Positions 1 to 4,503 of a stretch of DNA of 5,389 nt are shown one piece after another. A program made the position numbers and the translations under genes. Within the stretch, counting starts at the first letter, position 1, and the number at the start of each line of letters is the position of its first letter. This stretch comes from an uncultured Hyphomicrobiales bacterium (lineage in GTDB: Bacteria > Pseudomonadota > Alphaproteobacteria > Rhizobiales > Beijerinckiaceae): positions 1-5,389 of the forward strand of contig CAIZGQ010000170.1 of assembly GCA_903932565.1 (NCBI GenBank). Direction: 5' to 3'. The notes under the pieces were generated by a model. The model had not been told where the DNA came from and did not search any database. It saw only the letters and a list, made by a program, of their open reading frames with translations.

Positions 1-52
1 GGCCCTGATTCGCCGCCAGACAGCACGTGTCATTTCGTGCCTGCAACGACAG

Positions 53-586
53 ATGGTTCCCATGATTCGCACAACGCGCCTTGCCTGTTTCTCCGCACCG
101 CTGCTGGCCCTCATTCTTGGCGGATGCGGCGGCAATCTGCCGGGGGTGGCGTCGCCGAGCGATTCCGAGCCATCGTTCTACAAGCATCTGGATGCGTCAT
201 CCGCGCGCGTTGATGCGGCCTCCGCCCGCGACATGATTTCGATCTATCGTCACAACAATGGTGCCCCGCCTGTGACGATTGATCCGGGTTTGCAAAAGGT
301 CGCTGAGGCGCAAGCCCTTGCCATGGCAAAGGCGGATGCTTTGAGCCATGAGGTGCGCGGGACCTTGAGCGCGCGGCTGGACGCGGCGCATGTTCCAAAT
401 CGCGCGGCCGTCGAAAACGTGTCGGCGGGGTATCACACACTGGCCGAGGCGTTTTCCGGATGGCGGCAGTCGCCGCACCACAACGAAAACATGCTGAACC
501 CGGCCATGCACCGCATGGGCATTGCCACCGCCTATGCACCGGGCTCGAAATACAAGGTATTCTGGGCGCTGGTGATGACCGATTGA
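53..586 (+). CDS. CAP/SCP-domain (CAP superfamily) lipoprotein
   Basis: Secreted, probably membrane-anchored protein of the CAP (cysteine-rich secretory protein/antigen 5/PR-1) family. The N-terminus has basic residues (R6, R9), a hydrophobic stretch at about 10-22 and a lipobox L22-G-G-C25, so signal peptidase II cleavage before C25 is expected. A Ser/Asp/Ala-rich spacer follows to about residue 55, then the CAP domain to the end (177 aa). Family landmarks are visible: S98-H99, E121-N122 with the following GY, W137 and S140-P-H-H143, then N149-P and M155-G. These match the usual H/E/H cavity residues, with H143 in the position of the classic SPGH motif. The biochemical role of bacterial CAP proteins is mostly unknown, so no activity is assigned. 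Two ATG codons are possible (53 and 62); neither has a clear Shine-Dalgarno sequence and the lipobox fits both. The gene converges on the repressor gene, with 33 bp between the two stop codons. Confidence 0.88.
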   Translation: MVPMIRTTRLACFSAPLLALILGGCGGNLPGVASPSDSEPSFYKHLDASSARVDAASARDMISIYRHNNGAPPVTIDPGLQKVAEAQALAMAKADALSHEVRGTLSARLDAAHVPNRAAVENVSAGYHTLAEAFSGWRQSPHHNENMLNPAMHRMGIATAYAPGSKYKVFWALVMTD

Positions 587-592
587 TCGAAC

Positions 593-620
593 GGTCAAGT
601 CAGCTCAGGTCAAGTCAGCT
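593..620. repeat. 13-bp direct repeat between two convergent genes
   Basis: The sequence GGTCAAGTCAGCT occurs at 593-605 and again, identically, at 608-620, giving a 15-bp period. It lies in the short gap between the convergent lipoprotein and repressor genes, and its last base is the first base of the repressor stop triplet (620-622). It does not form a hairpin with a T-run, so it is not an evident terminator. It is probably a small tandem duplication from replication slippage; no function is claimed. Confidence 0.6.
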
Positions 621-1249
621 TATTGCGCGGCCCACAGAATGCGCGCGATCCACGCGATCTGCTCGGCGGGGAACATGCGATCCTCGTGTTCGGGATTGAG
701 CGAGCGCAGTTCGATGGTTTTGGCGGAGCGCCGGCGCAATTCTTTTGCCAGCACTTCGCCGTCCGTTGTTTTGACCACAACCCGATCGCCACGCCGCACA
801 GGGGAATTGGGCGAGACAATCACAACGTCTCCGTCACGGTAGAGCGGCAGCATGGAATCGCCGGAGATCTCCAGCGCATAGGCGTTGTCGTCCGCCACAT
901 TGGGAAAGCTGACCTCATCCCAGCCCTGGCCTGCCGGAAACCCGGCATCATCAAAGAACCCGCCACTACCAGCCTGCGCGAGCCCGATGAGCGGCATCGT
1001 CTGGCGCGGCGGGCCGCCCTGCTTGGTGATGAAGGTGAGAAATTCCTCAATCGAAGCGTTGGTGGCTTCCAGAATCTTGGCGACGGATTCGGTCGAGGGC
1101 CAGCGCAGCCGCCCGTCGGGTGTTTGTCGTTTGGATTTGTTGAACGTCGTCGCATCAAGCCCGGCCCGGCGGGCAAGCCCGGACGCAGACATTCCATAGC
1201 GTTCGGCGAGGCTGTCGATGGCTGCCCAGATCTGATCATGTGTCAGCAT
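620..1249 (-). CDS. LexA/CI-like repressor: N-terminal HTH plus S24 peptidase domain
   Basis: DNA-binding transcriptional repressor of the COG2932 type. Numbering here is from the upstream ATG at 1264 (214 aa); the chosen start is M6, giving 209 aa. An XRE-like helix-turn-helix lies at about 11-45 (SASGLARRAGLDATTFNKSKR region). A hinge leads to PLIGLAQAG, where A98-G99 is the expected self-cleavage bond, as in LexA. The S24 domain shows G135-D-S137-M with catalytic Ser137 and general base Lys174 in LAKEL. The Ser-to-Lys spacing of 37 residues equals that of E. coli LexA (Ser119/Lys156), so the protease looks intact. Start choice: the ATG at 1249 has GAGAG 8 nt upstream, while the ATG at 1264 has only a weak GGA. 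No phage genes surround it, so it is more likely a resident chromosomal regulator than a prophage CI. It is not LexA itself, which has a winged-helix N-terminus. Target genes and the inducing signal are unknown. Confidence 0.9.
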   Translation of the reverse strand: MLTHDQIWAAIDSLAERYGMSASGLARRAGLDATTFNKSKRQTPDGRLRWPSTESVAKILEATNASIEEFLTFITKQGGPPRQTMPLIGLAQAGSGGFFDDAGFPAGQGWDEVSFPNVADDNAYALEISGDSMLPLYRDGDVVIVSPNSPVRRGDRVVVKTTDGEVLAKELRRRSAKTIELRSLNPEHEDRMFPAEQIAWIARILWAAQ

Positions 1250-1430
1250 GACAAAGGCTCTCATCCAGGATGGTCCGACCGAGACAGGTTGAACACATTC
1301 CTATCCCAGTATTTATACCTTTCTTGGCACTGAACGCAATGGCTTCTTTTGACCCAGCCGATTGAAGCATGTTTGGGCTTCGCGGCAGGCATCGCTTCAT
1401 TTATGGGTCACGCAGGATTTTTGAAATCGG
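1250..1430. promoter_or_regulatory. Divergent promoter region between S24 repressor and DUF952-pyrD operon
   Basis: This 181-bp gene-free spacer must drive the repressor leftward and DUF952-pyrD rightward. It holds an AT-rich patch in an otherwise GC-rich window. On the plus strand TTGAAC (1289-1294) is followed after 17 bp by TTTATA (1312-1317), a weak sigma-70-like pair. The same patch contains the palindrome GTAT-TT-ATAC (1309-1318), which reads GGTATAAATACTGG on the minus strand and could be a -10 element or an operator for the autorepressor. None of these elements is close to consensus; the assignment rests mainly on position and AT content. No RNA gene was seen. Confidence 0.35.
1258..1262 (-). 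promoter_or_regulatory. Ribosome binding site deciding the S24 repressor start
   Basis: On the minus strand GAGAG lies 8 nt before the ATG at 1249-1247. The alternative in-frame ATG at 1264 overlaps the sequence just upstream of this site and lacks a good purine-rich sequence of its own. This favours the 209-residue protein beginning MLTHDQIW. Confidence 0.55.
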
Positions 1431-1802
1431 ATGCGCGACGTGACACTCATCTACAAAATTGCGACGACAGCTCAGTGGCAGGCCGCGCAGGCCAGTGGTG
1501 CATTTGCAGGCGCGCCCATCGACCTTGCTGACGGATTTATCCATTTCTCGACCGCCGCGCAGACGGTTGAAACGGCCTCAAAACACTTCCGCGGGTTGGA
1601 TGACTTGCTGCTGCTCGCCGTCGATGCGGACGCGCTTGGTGCCGCCTTGCGTTACGAGGCGTCGCGGGGTGGCGACTTGTTTCCGCACCTTTATGACAGC
1701 CTGCCGCTGTCGGCGGTGCGAAGTGCGGCACCCATCCCGATGTTGGCAGACGGCACCCATGACTTTACGGGGCTGCTCTCAAGCGAGGATGCTGGCTCAT
1801 GA
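1431..1802 (+). CDS. DUF952 family protein
   Basis: Small soluble protein (123 aa) of the DUF952 family, whose function is unknown. The whole family pattern is visible: LIYKI at 6-10, W16, D34-GFIHFSTA-42, Q44, TA at 48-49, HF at 52-53, D57-DLLLLAVD-65, then R79-GGDLFPHLY-88 and LPLSAV at 91-96. No signal peptide or membrane segment is present. The stop codon overlaps the pyrD start in ATGA (1799-1802), so the two are expected to be co-transcribed and translationally coupled; DUF952 next to pyrD recurs in alphaproteobacteria (from general knowledge). Databases sometimes label the family as glutathione S-transferase-like, which the sequence here does not support. The start is moderately sure: ATG 1431 has AGGA 13 nt upstream, a long spacing, and an in-frame GTG at 1440 would also leave the conserved core intact. 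Confidence 0.9.
   Translation: MRDVTLIYKIATTAQWQAAQASGAFAGAPIDLADGFIHFSTAAQTVETASKHFRGLDDLLLLAVDADALGAALRYEASRGGDLFPHLYDSLPLSAVRSAAPIPMLADGTHDFTGLLSSEDAGS
1785..1789 (+). promoter_or_regulatory. Ribosome binding site for pyrD inside the DUF952 3' end
   Basis: GAGGA sits 9 nt before the ATG at 1799 and 12 nt before the second ATG at 1802. The better spacing favours 1799, which gives the ATGA overlap with the DUF952 stop. Confidence 0.6.
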
Positions 1803-2896
1803 TGGCGCAGTTGTTTGAGCAGATTTACAGTTCGCTTGCCCGGCCCGTTTTGTTCGCCATGGAGGCTGAGCGCGCGCACAAGGCAACAATCGCAGCCTTG
1901 AATGTCTTGCCGCTGCCAACACCAGTCACCGTTGATCCTTGCTTGAAAGTGGCTGCGTTTGGCCTGGATTTTCCCAATCCGCTCGGCATGGCGCCGGGCT
2001 TTGATAAAAGTGCGCAAGCGATTGACGCGGTGCTGGGACTGGGGTTCGGGTTCACGGAGATCGGCACGGTGACGCCGTTGCCCCAGCCGGGCAATCCGCT
2101 CCCACGCCTGGTCCGATTGGTCGAGGATCGCGCGGTCATCAATCGCTTTGGCTTCAACAGTGAAGGTATTGCGCCGGTTCTGGCGCGGCTCAGGGCGCGG
2201 CAGCCTCGCGGTGGCATTGTTGGCGTCAACATTGGGGCCAACAAGGACGCGACAGATCGCGTCGCGGATTATGTGACCCTGATCCGTGAGCTTGCCGGTG
2301 TGGCAAGCTATGTCACCGTCAATGTCTCGTCGCCCAACACGCCGGGCCTGCGCAGCCTGCAGCAGGCGGATGTGTTGGACGATCTCCTTGTGCGCGTGAT
2401 TGATGCCCGGGATCAGCTCAAAGCAGCGCGACCCATGCCGGTGCTTTTGAAAATCGCGCCGGATCTTGATTTGAGCGATCTCGACGACATTGTTCGGGTT
2501 GCCCGGGCGCGGCATGTCGACGGCATGATCGTCGCCAACACGACGATTGCCCGTCCAGACACGTTGCTTTCAAAACACGCCAAGGAATCCGGTGGTCTAT
2601 CTGGCGCGCCGCTGCGGTATGTTTCAACGAAAATGCTGGCCCAAACCTATCTGCGCGTCGAGGGGCAGTTCCCGCTGATCGGGGTCGGTGGCATTGATGG
2701 CGCCGATGCGGCGTTTGAAAAAGTCATAGCAGGTGCAAGTCTTTTTCAACTTTACTCAGCGATGGTCTTTCAGGGACCAGCGCTCGTGCGCGATATTCTG
2801 GAAGGCCTGCCCAAGCGCATCCGGCAGGCTGGCTATTCGACGCTTCACCAGGCGGTTGGAACGCGTGCAGCCGAGTGGGCCGCACGCGCACTTTAA
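1799..2896 (+). CDS. pyrD: Dihydroorotate dehydrogenase (quinone), class 2
   Basis: FMN enzyme that oxidises (S)-dihydroorotate to orotate in de novo pyrimidine synthesis and passes the electrons to quinone; class 2 enzymes sit peripherally on the inner membrane. The 365-aa protein has the class 2 N-terminal amphipathic helical region (about 3-36) that forms the quinone tunnel, then the FMN/orotate barrel. Visible motifs: P61-LGMAPGFDK-70 with K70 near FMN, E87-IGTVTP, N115-RFGFN-120, V143-NIGANKD, and V174-NVSSPNTPGLR-185. In the last, N175 and N180 would contact substrate and S178 is the catalytic base, because class 2 uses Ser where class 1 uses Cys. L217-KIAPD, N247-TT, G265-GLSG and G295-VGGI followed by A313-SLFQLYSA complete the phosphate/FMN site. 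The length is slightly above that of the E. coli enzyme (336 aa). It is second gene in a coupled pair with DUF952, and its stop lies 3 bp from the stop of the convergent DUF6460 gene. Confidence 0.97.
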   Translation: MMAQLFEQIYSSLARPVLFAMEAERAHKATIAALNVLPLPTPVTVDPCLKVAAFGLDFPNPLGMAPGFDKSAQAIDAVLGLGFGFTEIGTVTPLPQPGNPLPRLVRLVEDRAVINRFGFNSEGIAPVLARLRARQPRGGIVGVNIGANKDATDRVADYVTLIRELAGVASYVTVNVSSPNTPGLRSLQQADVLDDLLVRVIDARDQLKAARPMPVLLKIAPDLDLSDLDDIVRVARARHVDGMIVANTTIARPDTLLSKHAKESGGLSGAPLRYVSTKMLAQTYLRVEGQFPLIGVGGIDGADAAFEKVIAGASLFQLYSAMVFQGPALVRDILEGLPKRIRQAGYSTLHQAVGTRAAEWAARAL

Positions 2897-2899
2897 AGA

Positions 2900-3361
2900 T
2901 TAGCGGCTGTTGCGCGTGTTCAACAGGCGCAACACCAGCCACACCGGCACGACGATCACGGCGCCGGCGATAATGTAATTGACGATATCGCGGATCGCAC
3001 CAAAACCGAGGTTGTAGAGCCGCGTGATGAAGCGCTCGACGCCGCGCAGGATATCTTCGGGGCGGATGTCGAGCCACAGCAGCAGCGCGCCAACGATCAG
3101 CGACAGCACGAGCAGCCGGATGAAGACGGCAGCTGGCGAGCCGCCGAGGAACCGGTTGAGAGACGAATCGGCCATGGGATGAAGTGGCTCCGACGAGGGG
3201 TCTTGTGGCGCGCGCGCGCCCCAGGTTGAATGGGATTTTGCGGAACTTGCGGCAGACGCCCAGCCGGACGCGCCGCTTGTCGCGGATCCCGGCAACGGCG
3301 TGACGGCCTGGCTCGGCGAACCCGGCGTGCCTGCAGCACCAAACTTAGAATCGTCGACCAT
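2900..3361 (-). CDS. DUF6460-like two-helix inner-membrane protein with long N-terminal linker
   Basis: Small integral membrane protein, function unknown. Numbering is from the chosen ATG at 3361 (153 aa). Residues 1-62 are a low-complexity Ala/Gly/Pro/Ser-rich, presumably disordered segment. From M63 (ADSSLNRFLGGSP) the conserved DUF6460-like part begins: membrane helix 1 at about 77-97, an amphipathic stretch with D103-ILRGVERF and LYNLGFGAIRDIV at about 115-127, then helix 2 at about 128-146 ending in VWLVLRLL and a basic tail. Start choice: ATG 3361 has AGGA 9 nt upstream, which is the best ribosome site. A shorter 91-aa form from the ATG at 3175 would hold just the conserved domain and cannot be excluded; it has GGAG 12 nt upstream. 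A TTG at 3442 is unlikely. The family name is recalled from sequence style and was not searched. It lies downstream of the response regulator on the same strand but 157 bp apart. Confidence 0.75.
   Translation of the reverse strand: MVDDSKFGAAGTPGSPSQAVTPLPGSATSGASGWASAASSAKSHSTWGARAPQDPSSEPLHPMADSSLNRFLGGSPAAVFIRLLVLSLIVGALLLWLDIRPEDILRGVERFITRLYNLGFGAIRDIVNYIIAGAVIVVPVWLVLRLLNTRNSR
2908..2934. repeat. Inverted repeat at the pyrD/DUF6460 convergent junction
   Basis: TGTTGCGC (2908-2915) and GCGCAACA (2927-2934) form a perfect 8-bp stem around an 11-nt loop, extendable by GGC/GCC pairs across a small bulge (2905-2940). It is 12 bp after the pyrD stop and inside the last codons of the DUF6460 gene. 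The position would suit a pyrD transcript end, but no T-run follows on the plus strand, so an intrinsic terminator is not established. Confidence 0.35.
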
Positions 3362-3370
3362 CTTGGCAGA

Positions 3371-3374
3371 TCCT
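3371..3374 (-). promoter_or_regulatory. Ribosome binding site favouring the long DUF6460 start
   Basis: On the minus strand AGGA is followed by 9 nt and the ATG at 3361-3359. This is a better signal than that of the internal ATG at 3175, so the 153-residue form with the low-complexity N-terminus is preferred. Confidence 0.5.
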
Positions 3375-3443
3375 ATAAGCAACTCGTCCGCGCCGTGCTG
3401 ACGATGACTTGCGCCTGGCGCGCCTGCACGTGGCGACGCCAAA

Positions 3444-3465
3444 TGTCAGATGTCACATCCTGACA
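3444..3465. promoter_or_regulatory. Dyad in the spacer between response regulator and DUF6460 gene
   Basis: TGTCAG (3444-3449) and CTGACA (3460-3465) are inverted around a core that is itself a palindrome, GATGT-C-ACATC (3449-3459). Allowing one bulged base the arms pair over about 10 bp. It lies 83 bp upstream of the DUF6460 start and 54 bp downstream of the response regulator stop. Read on the minus strand only ATTT follows, too little for a convincing terminator, so an operator is the alternative. Function is inferred from symmetry alone. Confidence 0.35.
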
Positions 3466-3472
3466 GCTGCGC

Positions 3473-3492
3473 CATGAACCGGTCATGAACCG
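3473..3492. repeat. 9-bp direct repeat with 11-bp period
   Basis: CATGAACCG occurs at 3473-3481 and 3484-3492. The 11-bp period places both copies on the same DNA face, which is typical of tandem binding sites. The repeat is in non-coding DNA just downstream of the response regulator gene and upstream of the DUF6460 gene, next to the 3444-3465 dyad. Confidence 0.5.
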
Positions 3493-3518
3493 AGCGCGAT
3501 GGCTAAAACCTGGCGCGG

Positions 3519-4208
3519 TTAGCTCGCCGCGCCGATGTCGCCGGTGCCAATTTCGCCCTGCCAGTGCCCGGCCTCGATCTTCGAAGCCGCGATCACCGCC
3601 TGCGTCCGGCTTTCGACGCCGAGTTTCTGCAGAATGGCTGAAACATGCGCTTTGACCGTCGCTTCGGACACCGACAGCTCGTAGGCGATCTGCTTGTTGA
3701 GCAAGCCCTCGGACAGCATCATCAGCACCCGCACTTGCTGCGGCGTCAGAGACGCAAGACGACGAACTGTTTCCGCCGTGCCCTGATCAGCCGGCGACGT
3801 CAGGTCGACGTCCGGTGGTGTCCACGTCTTGCCGTCGAGCGCGGCGCGGATGGCGGTGCGCATCACGTCGATATCAACGCTTTTGGGAATGTAGCCAGCC
3901 GCACCGAAATCGATGCAACGGCGCATCACACCGCGGTCTTCATTGCCGGAGACGACAACCACCGGCACGCCCGGATGCTGGACCCGCAAATACATCAGAC
4001 CAGAGAAGCCGCGCACGCCTGGCATTGTGAGATCGAGCAGAACAAGATCGGCGTCATCATTGGCTTCCAGTGCGCCGCTGAGACTTTCCAGATCGCCGCA
4101 CTCGATGATTTCGGCACCATCAACGGCACCGGCCACGGCCTGGCGCAGTGCGCCGCGAACCAACGGATGATCATCGGCAATCAGAATGCGAACGGAAGAA
4201 TTGTCCAC
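3519..4208 (-). CDS. LuxR/NarL-family response regulator, CrbR-like
   Basis: Cytoplasmic two-component regulator (229 aa). The receiver domain (about 5-122) has the acidic pair D12-D13, phospho-acceptor D59 in LVLLDLTMPG, S87 in VVVVSGNE and K109 in GYIPKS; all the phosphotransfer residues are present. A linker with WTPPDVDL (129-136) joins a LuxR-type helix-turn-helix at about 152-210 (LTPQQVRVL, NKQIAYELSVSEATVKAHVSAIL, LGVESRTQAV). The NKQIAY and TVKAHVSAIL blocks closely match, from memory, the Pseudomonas/Vibrio CrbR (ErdR) regulators of acetate metabolism. The second Gln of LTPQQ stands where many NarL proteins have Glu (LTxRE). The start is a GTG at 4208-4206 with GGAG 5 nt upstream. 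The gene is divergent from the symporter-family gene; no histidine kinase is complete in the window, so its partner may be that truncated gene or lie elsewhere. The acetate role is inference from resemblance and context. Confidence 0.92.
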   Translation of the reverse strand: MDNSSVRILIADDHPLVRGALRQAVAGAVDGAEIIECGDLESLSGALEANDDADLVLLDLTMPGVRGFSGLMYLRVQHPGVPVVVVSGNEDRGVMRRCIDFGAAGYIPKSVDIDVMRTAIRAALDGKTWTPPDVDLTSPADQGTAETVRRLASLTPQQVRVLMMLSEGLLNKQIAYELSVSEATVKAHVSAILQKLGVESRTQAVIAASKIEAGHWQGEIGTGDIGAAS

Positions 4209-4223
4209 GCTGTCTCCAAGTCT

Positions 4224-4240
4224 AGACCTGTGCCAGGTCT
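4224..4240. promoter_or_regulatory. 17-bp perfect dyad just upstream of the response regulator start
   Basis: AGACCTG (4224-4230) and CAGGTCT (4234-4240) are perfect 7-bp inverted arms separated by TGC. The dyad is 15 bp before the GTG start, so it would fall in the 5' leader or initial transcribed region. That suits an autoregulatory operator or a leader hairpin next to the GGAG ribosome site at 4217-4214. The ACCTG half-site only loosely resembles LuxR-type boxes, and the spacing differs. Confidence 0.4.
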
Positions 4241-4490
4241 TGAGCGCTTCCCGAAGGGTCCCGCCGCTTCGCAGGAGCCACGGACCCCACGTCGAGCGAC
4301 TTGGCTCCTAACGCCGATCTGTTGGTTGCGCAATGGCAGATACCTTTTTGCAACATTGAGCTTTTGGCTTGGGCTGCGCAAGGCCCAACGGCATAAGGCG
4401 TTACGGCTCTCAATCGTGCATCCATCTTGTGTCCATCCTTGGCCAATCCCTCGGCATGGCGTATCGGTTTCAGGACCGCGTCTAGGGGTC

Positions 4491-4496
4491 AGGGAG
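4491..4496 (+). promoter_or_regulatory. Ribosome binding site deciding a GTG start
   Basis: AGGGAG ends 7 nt before the GTG at 4504. This strong signal, together with the onset of continuous GC-rich coding sequence, fixes the start of the symporter-family gene. Confidence 0.7.
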
Positions 4497-4503
4497 CGAC
4501 TGC

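Larger units (their letters stand above)
4209..4503. promoter_or_regulatory. Divergent regulatory region between response regulator and symporter-family gene
   Basis: This 295-bp stretch contains no credible gene; the open frame crossing it on the plus strand is antisense to the regulator gene. It must carry both promoters, but no close match to a sigma-70 or sigma-54 promoter was found. It is rich in dyads: AGACCTG-TGC-CAGGTCT (4224-4240), AGGAGCCA/TGGCTCCT (4273-4280 and 4302-4309), the palindrome TTGCGCAA (4326-4333), and TTGGGC-N8-GCCCAA (4369-4388). An AT-richer block with a T-run lies at 4341-4370. Confidence 0.5.

Noticed and set aside
620..1249. Prophage or mobile element suggested by a CI-like repressor
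   Set aside because: No integrase, Cro, phage structural gene, att-like repeat or tRNA is present, and the flanking genes look chromosomal with the same base composition.
623..1333. 236-codon plus-strand frame over the S24 repressor
   Set aside because: It is antisense to a repressor with an intact HTH and catalytic dyad; its own translation shows no recognisable motifs.
1691..2515. 274-codon open frame antisense to pyrD
   Set aside because: It overlaps a complete, motif-rich pyrD on the opposite strand and encodes an Arg/His-rich sequence with no domain pattern, typical of a shadow frame in GC-rich DNA.
2908..2934. Rho-independent terminator for pyrD
   Set aside because: The stem is followed by CCAGCC rather than a T-run on the plus strand, so it is listed only as an inverted repeat.
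3362..3442. Upstream TTG start extending the DUF6460 protein to 180 residues
   Set aside because: The start would be TTG with no good ribosome site, whereas the ATG at 3361 has AGGA at 9 nt; the 3444-3492 repeats also fit non-coding DNA just upstream.
4334..4353. Possible sigma-54 promoter (TGGCA ... TTGCA)
   Set aside because: The GG and GC elements are 15 bp apart instead of the required 12, so it does not fit the -24/-12 spacing.
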